Origin: Nostoc sp. KVJ3
GTDB taxonomy: Bacteria; Cyanobacteriota; Cyanobacteriia; Cyanobacteriales; Nostocaceae
DNA length: 64,000 bases
Direction of reading: 5' to 3'
Assembly: GCF_026127265.1 (NCBI RefSeq)
Contig: NZ_WWFG01000002.1
Span: 1,488,001-1,552,000, forward strand
How positions within the stretch are numbered: the first letter of the stretch is position 1; each line of letters opens with the position of its first letter. The notes below the pieces were generated by a model, which was not told the origin of the DNA, searched no databases, and saw nothing but the letters and a program-made list of their open reading frames with translations. Shown piece by piece: positions 1 to 8,761 of this stretch. The position numbers and the translations under genes are program-made.

Positions 1-2
1 TT

Positions 3-338
3 AGATTATTTGATGTTTCTTATAAAGATTGTCCTCCAGAATTAGCAAAAGGGGCTGTTATCAGTAGTGGTAGCGCTGCTGCCAATTGTTTTATTGTCAT
101 TGGCAAGGCTGAAAATGGCACTTATAAAACAGTCTACGACGCAGATATTTTTGGACGTATTTATGATGCCAATAATGATTCGGTGATGCAAAATCGCACC
201 CGTCTTGGTTCTATTCCTGAAGTGCCGCCAGGTATTAGCTATTTTGAGTTGAGAATTTCTGTGCCTGCAAATCAGCCTACTCCTTTGCAGCTGAAGCAGT
301 TTAAGGCTGCCGGATTTAGTGGTCAAGTGCGTAGATAG
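3..338 (+). CDS. C-terminal part of a conserved hypothetical protein (5' end outside window)
   Basis: An open frame runs in from the window edge and ends at a TAG, giving about 111 C-terminal residues. The visible part contains PPELAKGAVISSGSAAANC and a GRIYDANND stretch and ends GFSGQVRR. Codon use looks like the backbone genes. There is no recognisable catalytic motif, membrane segment or signal peptide in this fragment, and I do not recognise the family. A GC-rich hairpin followed by a short T run lies just downstream and could terminate it. The coding call rests on the long open frame, sensible amino-acid composition and the terminator position. Confidence 0.6.
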   Translation, partial: RLFDVSYKDCPPELAKGAVISSGSAAANCFIVIGKAENGTYKTVYDADIFGRIYDANNDSVMQNRTRLGSIPEVPPGISYFELRISVPANQPTPLQLKQFKAAGFSGQVRR

Positions 339-345
339 TCAACTG

Positions 346-370
346 CCCCACCCACAAGGGGATGGGGTTT
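346..370 (+). terminator. Possible intrinsic terminator
   Basis: CCCCACCC pairs with the following GGGATGGGG with one bulged base, and TTTT follows. It sits just after the stop codon of the partial gene. The T run is short, so termination is likely but not certain. Confidence 0.45.
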
Positions 371-390
371 TACGCACGATCAATAAATAG

Positions 391-487
391 CAATCCCAAA
401 GGCTTGGGATTGCTTCGTTTCGCTTCTCTATGAGACGCTCCGCGTAGCAAGATCCCCTACGGGGTACGCTCTACTCGCAATGACAAT
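391..487. repeat. Nostoc-type interspersed repeat with a 9-bp perfect hairpin
   Basis: CAATCCCAA and TTGGGATTG form a perfect 9-bp stem around a 4-nt loop. It is followed by CTCTATGAGACGCTCCGCG-type repeat DNA and ends CGCAATGACAATG. The same ending (CGCAATGAC) bounds the larger repeat near 59.3-59.5 kb. It is non-coding, lying between the partial gene and the yggT-family gene. Confidence 0.6.
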
Positions 488-596
488 GTATATTTAATTT
501 TGCATAACTACTTATTGTAATTGTATAAGTCTGAGCTTGTTAGCCCAGACCTAAAATTCTTTACTTGAACATGGAGCAAACTGCAAATCTGTGTTA

Positions 597-848
597 TCAG
601 ATGGATTGCAGACCACCACCTACTATTTGAAGCAGTAAAATAGCTAACATTGCAGAAAAATCTATTCCACCCAAAGGGGGAATGATTGAGCGGAACAGAT
701 TTAGGTAAGGATCGGTTATCTGGCTCAAAGTGGTAAAGGGTTGGTTGTACCAGTTGATATTGGGGAACCAGGTCAATAAAACCCTAATAATTAGCAAAAT
801 AGTATAAATCTGGATGAAACTGGACAGAGTATTAATCAGAAGGTACAT
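597..848 (-). CDS. YggT/YlmG family membrane protein
   Basis: This 83-residue protein has two hydrophobic segments: roughly residues 4-26 (LINTLSSFIQIYTILLIIRV) and 62-80 (GIDFSAMLAILLLQIVGGG). Between them lies the family signature W-F-P...P....L..ITDPYLNLFR, followed by IIPPLGG. That arrangement defines the YggT (YlmG/Ycf19-like) family, thylakoid or plasma-membrane proteins linked in cyanobacteria and plastids to membrane organisation; the biochemical role is not settled. Length is normal for single-copy cyanobacterial members. It follows the 117-aa coiled-coil protein on the same strand after about 130 bp and may be cotranscribed with it. Confidence 0.85.
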   Translation of the reverse strand: MYLLINTLSSFIQIYTILLIIRVLLTWFPNINWYNQPFTTLSQITDPYLNLFRSIIPPLGGIDFSAMLAILLLQIVGGGLQSI

Positions 849-975
849 AGATTTGGTGATTTCCTACTAAGTGTCAAACGCGGTCTTATCTTTTAATTTT
901 AATTTAGTCCATGTCATAGTGTTTGCAGATTTAGCACCGATCGCACAAGACATTTTCACCACACCTAAACAAACA

Positions 976-1329
976 TCAGGAGTCTTTAGTGAGGGTACGG
1001 TCATTGCTAGCTTGGGGTGAACTGCTATTCACGTTTCCAAGTTGGTTTCGCACTTCGTCAATTGTGGCATTTAGCTGGGCAATTTTATCTTCTAGCGATC
1101 GCCTAGCGGTTTCTATGCCGATGTTCTCATTTTCTGAGGCTTTCATCTGCCGACGTTTTGCCGCTATTTTCTTAGCTTCCACTTGGCTATCCGTCAGTTC
1201 TGTCTCCTCCTCTGCTAGTAATTGGGGATCGCGTCGAGAAGCAATCAGTGCCCCAATAACACCACCAAATACGCCACCGACAAAGGCCCCTGCTAAAAAA
1301 CCACTGCCAAAACCATCTCGCTGACTCAT
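976..1329 (-). CDS. Hypothetical glycine-zipper/coiled-coil protein
   Basis: 117 residues. The N-terminus (about residues 7-30) is a glycine-rich hydrophobic segment with G-x3-G spacing (GSGFLAGAFVGGVFGGVIGA), typical of YtxH-like small membrane-anchored proteins. The rest is charged and helical (EEETELTDSQVEAKKIAAKRR, then LEDKIAQLNATIDEVRNQL, a likely coiled coil), ending in a Ser/Asn-rich tail. The ATG is preceded by GGCGGT. I infer a membrane-tethered helical protein of unknown function. The overlapping opposite-strand frame has Ser/Pro-rich shadow composition and is not a gene. Confidence 0.7.
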   Translation of the reverse strand: MSQRDGFGSGFLAGAFVGGVFGGVIGALIASRRDPQLLAEEETELTDSQVEAKKIAAKRRQMKASENENIGIETARRSLEDKIAQLNATIDEVRNQLGNVNSSSPQASNDRTLTKDS

Positions 1330-1405
1330 ATATTTACCGCCTTCAACAAACCTTGCAACTTTTACAGTAGTTATGCTATCTTTTCTGTCCTAGCTGCATA
1401 CTAGC

Positions 1406-2056
1406 TTAAGTCCCAAATGTGCGATCGCCAGCATCTCCTAATCCTGGTACGATATATCCCTTATTATTAAGTTTTTCGTCAATAGTAGCGGTGTAAATTA
1501 TTAAACCTGGATAAGCTTCACTCAATTTTTGCAAAGCTGGTGGAGCCGCTACTACGCAAACAATTCGGGTCAGGGAAGGATCGGCACCCCGTTGTGTTAA
1601 TTCTGCCATTGTAGCCATAATTGACCCTCCGGTTGCCAACATTGGATCGGTAATTAACACTCGTGTTTGAGGGTCAAATTTTTCTGGCAACTTGTTCAGA
1701 TAACAATGAGGTTGCAATGTCTCTTCATCTCGCGCCAAACCAAAATGATAAACCGATGCCAAGGGTAATAAAGTCTGCGCTCCCTCAAGTAATCCTAGTC
1801 CAGCCCGCAGAATCGGTACTACTGCTACTGGTATCTGCGGATCGATCACGGTTGCTGGACAGGTATCCAAAGGAGTTTGCACTGCTGTTTCTTGGGTCGG
1901 CAACCAGTCTCGCGCAGCTTCATAAGTCAGCCATCTTCCTAACTCAGTCATGGCGCTGCGAAATAATACTGAAGGCGTACCTGCATCACGGGCAACTGCT
2001 AGCCAGTGTTTGATCAGGGGATGGGGTGGAACATAAACGCGCAATTGTAGCGTCAT
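1406..2056 (-). CDS. upp: Uracil phosphoribosyltransferase
   Basis: Converts uracil and PRPP to UMP in pyrimidine salvage (cytosol). The 216-residue product has the hallmarks of the family: PILRAGLGLLEGAQTLLP near residues 79-96, the PRPP-binding loop LITDPMLATGGSIMATM, and the C-terminal uracil-binding GYIVPGLGDAGDRTFGT. I chose the ATG giving MTLQLRVYVPPHP, which matches the usual N-terminus and length; a longer frame upstream (MQERVLWCF...) is not conserved-looking. It is divergent from crtH, with a spacer of about 290 bp. Confidence 0.95.
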   Translation of the reverse strand: MTLQLRVYVPPHPLIKHWLAVARDAGTPSVLFRSAMTELGRWLTYEAARDWLPTQETAVQTPLDTCPATVIDPQIPVAVVPILRAGLGLLEGAQTLLPLASVYHFGLARDEETLQPHCYLNKLPEKFDPQTRVLITDPMLATGGSIMATMAELTQRGADPSLTRIVCVVAAPPALQKLSEAYPGLIIYTATIDEKLNNKGYIVPGLGDAGDRTFGT

Positions 2057-2241
2057 AGCCAGAAATAGGCGACTTTTTATTGTACAAGAACTGAAACACC
2101 ATAATACTCTTTCCTGCATCCGGCTGACAGCTAAAATTAATCATCTTGATTTTATTGATAAAAACTTGCATTAGTAGTTGACATTTATTCTCAATCAAGG
2201 GTATATTGTTTTTCAGTGTTCTCCTCTCTTTTAAGGATCGG

Positions 2242-2287
2242 CAGACGGGATTAGCCAGCAGTAGCAGGCTCGTCCCTCTTTTTTTTG
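2242..2287 (+). terminator. Strong rho-independent terminator on + strand without an obvious upstream gene
   Basis: An imperfect GC-rich stem (GACGGG...AGCC / GGCT.CGTCCC) is followed by TCTTTTTTTT. It reads on the + strand between divergent upp and crtH, so no annotated gene ends here. It could terminate a small RNA starting in the 2.06-2.24 kb spacer or an attenuated crtH leader. Confidence 0.5.
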
Positions 2288-2347
2288 ATTGGGCATTGGT
2301 AAACCATTCATGAAGTCTAGACTAAGGACAAATGATAAAAGACAAAA

Positions 2348-3862
2348 ATGCAAGATCAAGATATAGATGCGATCGTAATTGGGTCTGGTATTGGTGGGTT
2401 AGTAACAGCGACCCAGCTAGCGGCGAAGGGAGCGAAAGTGCTGGTACTGGAACGTTATTTGATTCCAGGTGGTAGCGCAGGTTATTTTGAACGCCAAGGC
2501 TATCGATTTGATGTTGGTGCATCGATGATTTTTGGGCTGGGACAAAATGGCACTACTAACTTACTCACACGGGCTTTAGCAGCTGTGAATGTTAGCCAAG
2601 ATGCGATCGCAGATCCAGTACAAATTCACTATCATTTACCCCAAGGTTTAGACCTGAAGGTTGACCGAGTTTATGAAAAATTTTTGCAAAATCTTATTGC
2701 TCATTTTCGCCATGAAGAACGGGGGATTCGTCGCTTTTATGATGAATGCCAAAAAGTATTCAAGTGCCTCAACAGCATGGATTTGCTATCGCTGGAAGAA
2801 CCTCGGTATTTACTGCGGGTATTTTTCCAGCATCCTTTGGCGTGTCTCGGTTTAGTTAAGTATTTGCCCCAAAATGCCGGAGATTTTGCCAGACGCTACA
2901 TCCAAGACCCGCAATTATTGAAATTTATCGATATGGAATGTTATTGCTGGTCGGTGGTTCCATCAGACATGACACCAATGATCAATGCTGGGATGGTCTT
3001 TTCTGATAGGCATTATGGCGGAGTTAACTATCCCAAAGGTGGAGTAGGACAAATTGCCCAAAAACTGGTGGAAGGTCTAGAGAAAGCTGGGGGTAAGATT
3101 CAGTACCAAGCTAGAGTCACAAAAATCCTCACAGAACAGGGAAAAGCAGTAGGTGTGCAACTGGCTAATGGTCAAGTATATCGGGGTAAACGCGTAGTTT
3201 CTAATGCCACACGCTGGGATACCTTTGAGCAACTACTACCATCAGAAGCAATGCCAATTAATGAGAAAAAATGGCAACAAAATTATCAAAAATCTCCAAG
3301 CTTCTTGAGTTTACATATAGGGCTAAAAAAGTCAGTTTTACCTGTGGGGACAGAGTGCCATCATATTTTGCTGGAAGATTGGGAAAAGATGACAGCAGCA
3401 GAAGGGACAATTTTTGTTTCGATTCCTACATTGCTTGACCCAGATTTAGCACCAGATGGATATCATATCATTCATGCCTTCACACCTCACTGGATTGATA
3501 ATTGGCAAAAACTTTCTCCAAGTGAGTACGAAGCAAAGAAAGAAGAGGCGGCTGGGCGAATTATTGACCGCCTAGAGAAGATTTTTCCTGGTTTAGATGC
3601 TGGATTGGATTATTTAGAAGTGGGGACACCCCGCACCCATCGCCGCTTTTTGGGTCGTCAGGATGGCACTTATGGGCCAATTCCCCGACGCAAGTTGTGG
3701 GGGTTATTAAATATGCCTTTTAATCGCACAGCCATCCCAGGACTTTATTGTGTTGGGGATAGTACCTTTCCGGGTCAAGGTTTGAATGCAGTAGCTTTTT
3801 CTGGGTTTGCTTGCGCCCACCGCATTGCTGTAGATTTAGGATTGAAATCTAAAATTTGCTGA
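2348..3862 (+). CDS. crtH: Carotenoid isomerase (prolycopene isomerase)
   Basis: Flavoprotein that isomerises poly-cis-lycopene to all-trans-lycopene in carotenoid biosynthesis at the membrane. Length is 504 aa, normal for CrtH/CrtISO. The N-terminus has the dinucleotide-binding motif VIGSGIGGLVTATQLA (residues 10-25) and the CrtI-family RYLIPGGSAGYFER. The C-terminus has GTPRTHRRFLGR and the FAD-binding GLYCVGDSTFPGQG followed by AFSGFACAHR. These features favour CrtH over the CrtP/CrtQ desaturases. Its stop codon abuts the end of the convergent 129-aa gene with no spacer. A strong terminator lies about 60 bp upstream. Confidence 0.93.
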   Translation: MQDQDIDAIVIGSGIGGLVTATQLAAKGAKVLVLERYLIPGGSAGYFERQGYRFDVGASMIFGLGQNGTTNLLTRALAAVNVSQDAIADPVQIHYHLPQGLDLKVDRVYEKFLQNLIAHFRHEERGIRRFYDECQKVFKCLNSMDLLSLEEPRYLLRVFFQHPLACLGLVKYLPQNAGDFARRYIQDPQLLKFIDMECYCWSVVPSDMTPMINAGMVFSDRHYGGVNYPKGGVGQIAQKLVEGLEKAGGKIQYQARVTKILTEQGKAVGVQLANGQVYRGKRVVSNATRWDTFEQLLPSEAMPINEKKWQQNYQKSPSFLSLHIGLKKSVLPVGTECHHILLEDWEKMTAAEGTIFVSIPTLLDPDLAPDGYHIIHAFTPHWIDNWQKLSPSEYEAKKEEAAGRIIDRLEKIFPGLDAGLDYLEVGTPRTHRRFLGRQDGTYGPIPRRKLWGLLNMPFNRTAIPGLYCVGDSTFPGQGLNAVAFSGFACAHRIAVDLGLKSKIC

Positions 3863-4252
3863 TTAGAGGAATAGCTTACGCAAAAAGCCTAGTAAGCGGA
3901 TAGCAAAATCTATATTTACCTCAGTTTTACGTGCAGTCTTTATTTCCTCTAAGATATTCTGCATCTGTGCTGCATTGTCTTTATTTATGCCGATGATACT
4001 AACATTTATAATTGCTGCTGTTACACTATTGAGAGTAAGCTTGCATTCGTCAAGCGCTAACTCTAATTTGTTTACTTCCTTCCAGTTTTTTTGACTTTGT
4101 GCCTTTAAAAGTTCAAACTGAAGCTGAGACCAAATATCACGTAATTTTTCTTCTGTATTATTGAGTTGTTCTAATTTGATTTGATTACCAGGTATTGCTT
4201 TAAACTGAGAAATTATTTCTGCAAAAGTATCTAAAATATTATCAGTTTCCAT
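3863..4252 (-). CDS. Hypothetical helical protein
   Basis: 129 residues, almost entirely predicted helical and charged (KLEQLNNTEEKLRDIWSQLQ, KNWKEVNKLELALDECK), with no membrane segment apart from a mildly hydrophobic VTAAIINVSIIGIN stretch. It ends FAIRLLGFLRKLFL. I do not recognise a family. It lies directly downstream of a lipoprotein gene on the same strand (64 bp gap), so the two probably form an operon. It runs tail-to-tail into crtH with zero spacing. Coding is supported by the ATG, composition and operon position. Confidence 0.6.
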   Translation of the reverse strand: METDNILDTFAEIISQFKAIPGNQIKLEQLNNTEEKLRDIWSQLQFELLKAQSQKNWKEVNKLELALDECKLTLNSVTAAIINVSIIGINKDNAAQMQNILEEIKTARKTEVNIDFAIRLLGFLRKLFL

Positions 4253-4316
4253 AATTTATTATTTATATATTCAGTTAAATTGTGAATTATATTCATGATT
4301 AGTTGCACTCTAAAAA

Positions 4317-5261
4317 TTATTGACATAATTGAGAGTTGTATGGTTGTGCCTGTGTCTCTTTTAGAGATACTTCTTTCATAAAATCTCTCAAAACTTTATC
4401 TTCGTTAACTTGTTTTTCCAGAATGTTAATATTTGTGAGTGTCGAATTATAGTCCTTACCAGTGAAACTGTTAGCTAGCCCCACAATCTGCGTAATCCTA
4501 GCAGCAATAACTTCAAAGTTAAGATGAGGGTAATCATCAATAAGTTCTGAAAGTTTTCTTCCGGTGTCAGCAGCTATCAAAAGTTTAGAGATAGATTCAT
4601 TTAAACTTTGTTGTTCAGCAATATTAACTTTTCGCCACTCATCTATCTCTTTAGCAACTTGATGCTTAATTTCTTCTGCTGCTGGTTGTGAGGATATACT
4701 TAAATTTCTATATTCTTCACCAAGACGTTTTAGTTCAAAGCTGATGAGTACTCGTTGTGGATCGTTTGGTCTTGGTGGTCTTTCCTGAATTCTTTTGGCT
4801 AAAAGTAGCATTTTTACTGTTAAGCATCGTGCAGGTTGGGCAGTTTTAGCAACTATCCTTGCACTTTCATAATCAATTGTTTCAAGCTTGTTAAATACCT
4901 CTGCGGCTGTGTCATATTCTGCTTTCAAATCATCGAGGACTCGATCAACATCTGATGGCTGGGTATTTTGCTGACTTTCTCCTGTAATAATTCTATTTAC
5001 TTCTCTGGGAATTTCAAATTTAATACTTGGATCGTTTACTAATCTGTCTATCACAAAATTATCATCTCTAGGGAGATCATCAAGTTGATAGATTTTCTTC
5101 ACCGATGTAATCGCATCAGCGGCGCGATCGCGGAAATTCTCGGCAGTTACTCGGAGTATTGCTCTTTTTTCAGGTGTACAACCGCTGATGGTGAAGCTGA
5201 TAGTACAGACTACTATATAAAATTTCCATAAATTTAATTTATTAATATTAAAAATTTTCAT
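4317..5261 (-). CDS. Hypothetical lipoprotein
   Basis: The 314-residue product begins MKIFNINK and has a hydrophobic segment ending in the lipobox ISGC (Cys28), predicting lipid attachment after signal peptidase II cleavage. The mature part is helical and charged, with long stretches such as DDLKAEYDTAAEVFNKLETI and EIKHQVAKEIDEWRKV, and a poorly conserved C-terminus (QAQPYNSQLCQ). No enzyme motif is visible. It probably forms a two-gene unit with the 129-aa gene downstream. The paired helical proteins suggest a structural or envelope role, but that is a guess. Confidence 0.65.
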   Translation of the reverse strand: MKIFNINKLNLWKFYIVVCTISFTISGCTPEKRAILRVTAENFRDRAADAITSVKKIYQLDDLPRDDNFVIDRLVNDPSIKFEIPREVNRIITGESQQNTQPSDVDRVLDDLKAEYDTAAEVFNKLETIDYESARIVAKTAQPARCLTVKMLLLAKRIQERPPRPNDPQRVLISFELKRLGEEYRNLSISSQPAAEEIKHQVAKEIDEWRKVNIAEQQSLNESISKLLIAADTGRKLSELIDDYPHLNFEVIAARITQIVGLANSFTGKDYNSTLTNINILEKQVNEDKVLRDFMKEVSLKETQAQPYNSQLCQ

Positions 5262-5577
5262 AGATGTACTGAATTTTTACCGGATATTGTGAAACTTTAT
5301 TTACCATCGTTCTGGTAATCCAGTATGGAAATAATTCAAAATCTAGCTGGGTGTGAATTCACTCTTGTTGTCGAATTACCTGGGTTGTCGGTAATAGCAC
5401 TCAATGACGGTAAAGAATCGGAGAGTGCTTGAGTATAAACAATACTGGTTAAATTAAACACTTATAACAGATGATTTTTTGTATAAGCGCATAATTTACA
5501 AAAATTTTCATAATTGTGCTTTAATAGTGGGCGGCTTTTGTTCGTTCATGAATTTTCATTACACAAAACGATCGCTC
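5262..5577. other. Intergenic spacer, divergent promoter region
   Basis: This spacer lies between the divergent lipoprotein and AMIN/beta-lactamase-fold genes. It is AT-rich with no palindromic repeat or tRNA. It presumably holds both promoters, but I cannot place -10/-35 boxes with confidence. Confidence 0.4.
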
Positions 5578-6924
5578 ATGCTCCTCACACACAAAGAAAA
5601 CATTTTAAAATTTAGTTGGCTTCTACCCAGCTTCTTCAGCTTGTTCCTATTTGGCTCTTCTGTCAAAGCTGCTGCGATCGCTAATTGGCATTTTGATAGC
5701 AATCGGAATCATCTGGATTTCACTACAGACGAGAATGTTCAACCCAAAGTACAATTATTTACCAACCCTACCCGTTTGGTAATTGATTTACCTGGGGTTA
5801 AATTAGGATATCCACAAACTAATCAAAGAATAGGGTTAGTAATTAAAGACATTAGCATTGGGCAGTTGAACGCAGATACTACCCGGATGGTAGTTACCTT
5901 AGCACCCAATTACACCTTCGATCTAGCACAGGTAAAGCTGCAAGAGGAATCTGCCAATCATTGGTCTGTGCAGTTACCTAAGCCGATACAATTGACTGCA
6001 ACCCAGCCAAACAACTTAGAAATAACACCGACTCAATCGAGTATTTCTCCAACAGTGGGTGATAATAGCACTCTGTTTGCTGGCGTGGTTCCCATGCATT
6101 CACCAATGAAAGCGCTGGAACCGCAGATTAAAGCCTTAATGAATCGCTACAGTTTTCTGAAAACAGGAATGTTTTTCCTGGATTTGGATACTGGGGATTA
6201 TTTGGATGTTGGGGGCGATCGCGTTTTCCCCGCAGCTAGTACGATTAAATTGCCAATTCTCATCGCCTTTTTCCAAGATTTAGATGCTGGTAAACTCACC
6301 CTTCAAGAAAACCTGACTATGCGGGGTGACTTAGTAACCGATGGTTCTGGAGTTATGCAGTATGAGCGAGTTGGTAAGAAGTATACAGCTTTGGAAACCA
6401 TCACTAAGATGATTACCATCAGTGACAATACTGCCACCAACATGATTATCGATCGCTTAGGTGGAGTTGCGAAACTAAATCAGCGCTTCCGTAGCTGGGG
6501 ACTTAAAGACACGGTAATTCGGCATCTTTTAGCTGATTTGAGAGGAACCAACACCACAAGTTCTCAAGATATGGCGCGGGTGTTGGCTTTAGTTGTGAAT
6601 AACAAGTTAGTCTCTCCACAAAGTCGAGAGCAAGCTTTGGATATTCTGCGTCACACCACAATTCATACACTGCTTCCCGCAGGTTTGGGGAAAGGTGCAG
6701 TCATCGCCAACAAAACCGGAGATATCGGGTTTCTCATTGGCGATGCAGGATTTGTGACTATGCCAAATGGTAAGCGTTACCTGGCGGCTATCTTCGTCAC
6801 CCGTCCCTATAAGGACACGAGGGGGAGAGACTTTATCCGTCAAGTTTCCCGATTAGTTTACGATTATCTGAATCAGCCGAATCCAGTTGCTGCGGTTGGT
6901 TCGTCTGACAGTGCGACAAGGTAG
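5578..6924 (+). CDS. AMIN-domain protein with class A beta-lactamase/DD-peptidase fold
   Basis: A predicted exported cell-wall enzyme. From the chosen ATG there is a signal peptide (n-region LLTHKENILK, hydrophobic WLLPSFFSLFLFG, cleavage near VKA-AA). An AMIN domain follows (about residues 35-125: ANWHFDSNRNHLDF, PTRLVIDLPG), which in AmiC binds peptidoglycan or envelope. The C-terminal half has serine beta-lactamase-fold motifs: S221-T-I-K224, S282-D-N284 and K379-T-G. The omega-loop ExxLN carrying the general-base glutamate of true class A lactamases is absent and this segment is shortened, so hydrolytic resistance is doubtful and a DD-peptidase-like role is plausible. Alternative starts exist: ATG 30 nt upstream and TTG 99 nt upstream. 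Confidence 0.8.
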   Translation: MLLTHKENILKFSWLLPSFFSLFLFGSSVKAAAIANWHFDSNRNHLDFTTDENVQPKVQLFTNPTRLVIDLPGVKLGYPQTNQRIGLVIKDISIGQLNADTTRMVVTLAPNYTFDLAQVKLQEESANHWSVQLPKPIQLTATQPNNLEITPTQSSISPTVGDNSTLFAGVVPMHSPMKALEPQIKALMNRYSFLKTGMFFLDLDTGDYLDVGGDRVFPAASTIKLPILIAFFQDLDAGKLTLQENLTMRGDLVTDGSGVMQYERVGKKYTALETITKMITISDNTATNMIIDRLGGVAKLNQRFRSWGLKDTVIRHLLADLRGTNTTSSQDMARVLALVVNNKLVSPQSREQALDILRHTTIHTLLPAGLGKGAVIANKTGDIGFLIGDAGFVTMPNGKRYLAAIFVTRPYKDTRGRDFIRQVSRLVYDYLNQPNPVAAVGSSDSATR

Positions 6925-6956
6925 AAGACGCGATCTTGTAAAAATTTGCGGTGTCT

Positions 6957-6990
6957 AGATCCCCGACTTCGTAAAAGTTGTCGGGGATCT
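6957..6990. terminator. Bidirectional terminator, Nostoc CCCCGAC hairpin repeat
   Basis: A perfect 11-bp stem (AGATCCCCGAC / GTCGGGGATCT) lies between convergent genes, followed by AACTTTTT. It probably terminates transcription in both directions. A relative with the same CCCCGAC core occurs near 8.77 kb. Confidence 0.7.
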
Positions 6991-6996
6991 AACTTT

Positions 6997-8160
6997 TTAG
7001 ATAATTTTGATTTTATTTGCGGCTTTTGTAGCTTTTTCTCTAGCCTCTTGGACATTAGCACCTTTCGCTAAAGCTACGCCCATTCGCCGATATGGATGAG
7101 CATTAGGTTTACCAAATAATCTAATATCTACATCTTTTTCTGATAAAGCCTCCGCTACACCTATGAAACCAATAGAATCAGATTTTTCTGAAGCTAAAAT
7201 TACCGCGCTAGCTGATGCTCCTAACTGTTCTATATGAGGGATTGGCAAGCCTAAAATAGCTCTGAGATGTAGTTCAAATTCATTGAGATTTTGTGAGATT
7301 AATGTCACCATTCCTGTATCATGAGGTCTGGGGGAAAGTTCAGAAAAAATCACCTCATCTTTAGTAATGAAAAACTCAACACCAAAAATTCCCGCTCCTC
7401 CTAAAGCATCAGTAACTTTGATAGCTATTTCTTGAGCTTTTAATATTTTATCTTCAGAAATTAGTGCGGGTTGCCACGATTCTTGATAATCTCCTCGTTC
7501 TTGGCGATGACCAATAGGAGGACAGAAAATTGTGGGGGCATTCCACTGTTTAATTGTCAGTAATGTTATCTCGATTTCAAAGTTAATAAATTCTTCGACA
7601 ATGACCTTTTGACTGTCACCTCTAGAATTAGCGATCGCATAATTCCAAGCCTTCTCAACTTCACTCCTATTCTGAACTACAGATTGACCTTTACCAGAGG
7701 ATGACATCACAGGTTTGACAACATTACTAAACCCAATTTCATCGGAAACTGCAATCAATTCTTCTAAAGTTGTTGCATAACCATAAGTAGCCGTTCTGAT
7801 GCCCAATTTTTGATGCGCCAGTTCCCGAATTCTATCGCGGTTCATTGTATAGTTAGTGGCAGCCGCAGTTGGTATAACTGTAATCCCTCGCTGCTCAAAT
7901 TCCAAAAGTTTTTCTGTTCTAATTGCTTCAATTTCTGGTATAATTACATTTGGCTGATGTTTTGTCACTACAGCTTCTAAATCATCAGCACTGAGCATAG
8001 AAATAACTTCATAAGCATCAGCAACCTGCATAGCTGGAGCATTGGCGTAGCGGTCAACGGCAATTACATAATTACCAAGACGTTGAGCTGCGATCGCAAA
8101 TTCCTTACCTAGTTCTCCTGAACCCAGCAGCATCAATTTTTGGGGCAACTTAATACTCAT
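6997..8160 (-). CDS. purT: Formate-dependent phosphoribosylglycinamide formyltransferase
   Basis: Catalyses ATP- and formate-dependent formylation of GAR in purine synthesis. The 387-aa protein has an ATP-grasp layout: N-terminal KLMLLGSGELGKEFAIAAQRLG, the substrate-binding PEIEAIRTEKL, the central ATP-grasp motif VVKPVMSSSGKGQSVV, and GGAGIFGVEFFI...SELSPRPHDTGMVTL, characteristic of PurT/PurK-type enzymes. FGKPNAHPYRRMGVALA near the end is typical of PurT. Length is normal. It is monocistronic and convergent with the preceding gene through a strong hairpin. Confidence 0.95.
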   Translation of the reverse strand: MSIKLPQKLMLLGSGELGKEFAIAAQRLGNYVIAVDRYANAPAMQVADAYEVISMLSADDLEAVVTKHQPNVIIPEIEAIRTEKLLEFEQRGITVIPTAAATNYTMNRDRIRELAHQKLGIRTATYGYATTLEELIAVSDEIGFSNVVKPVMSSSGKGQSVVQNRSEVEKAWNYAIANSRGDSQKVIVEEFINFEIEITLLTIKQWNAPTIFCPPIGHRQERGDYQESWQPALISEDKILKAQEIAIKVTDALGGAGIFGVEFFITKDEVIFSELSPRPHDTGMVTLISQNLNEFELHLRAILGLPIPHIEQLGASASAVILASEKSDSIGFIGVAEALSEKDVDIRLFGKPNAHPYRRMGVALAKGANVQEAREKATKAANKIKII

Positions 8161-8225
8161 TAACTTATCCAGGTCAATCTTAATCCCATAATCTTATAAT
8201 TTTTTGTGTTTTAATTACCGTCTTC

Positions 8226-8708
8226 TCAAGAGTTAAATCTAGCTCCGCGCAGTTGTAAATCTTGCCGTTGTAGCTGAGTTAAACCAGTACCTGCACCAAG
8301 CTGACACTTATCTACTAGAGTTTCTAACCAAATAGTCTCATCCAAAGTTGCACCTCGTAAATCTGCATTTCTCAAATCAGCTTTCGTCAAATTTGCAAAT
8401 AAAAGGTCTGCATTGACTAAACTACTACCTTGCAAATTTGCTCCTGATAAATTTCCTCGGATGAAGTTTACTCCATCTAAAATTAAACCAGATAAATCTG
8501 CTCCTATTAGATTCGGAAATTTTAGCTGATTTGGATATTTAAAAAACCGCATCATGCAAATAATATTTGCTTCATTTAGGCGGATTTTTGTTAAAAACTC
8601 ATAACGAGCTATGCCCAGTTCCTGAAGAATTTGTAGACGCTGTGGCGGACTTTGTTCTAAAAACTGGATGGCTGTATGGCGTAGGTCTTGAGTCGGCCGA
8701 TTTAGCAT
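8226..8708 (-). CDS. Pentapeptide-repeat protein
   Basis: 160 residues. From about residue 68, consecutive A(D/N)LXX repeats occur (ADLSG, GNLSG, ANLQG, ADLLF, ANLTK, ADLRN, ADLRG), enough for roughly two to three coils of a right-handed quadrilateral beta-helix. The first about 65 residues are a non-repeat helical part (TAIQFLEQSPPQRLQILQELG). Such proteins are numerous in cyanobacteria and mostly of unknown function. It lies 65 bp upstream (in genome order) of purT on the same strand in reverse, so it could share a transcript with it. Confidence 0.85.
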   Translation of the reverse strand: MLNRPTQDLRHTAIQFLEQSPPQRLQILQELGIARYEFLTKIRLNEANIICMMRFFKYPNQLKFPNLIGADLSGLILDGVNFIRGNLSGANLQGSSLVNADLLFANLTKADLRNADLRGATLDETIWLETLVDKCQLGAGTGLTQLQRQDLQLRGARFNS

Positions 8709-8761
8709 AATTTTCAGATTATCACGATCCTTGCGCTAATTAAAAGTTTTACCTTAATGCA

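Noticed and set aside
989..1324. 111-codon + strand frame opposite the glycine-zipper gene
   Set aside because: Shadow frame with Ser/Pro-rich composition and no start signal; the minus-strand frame has a clear membrane/coiled-coil pattern.
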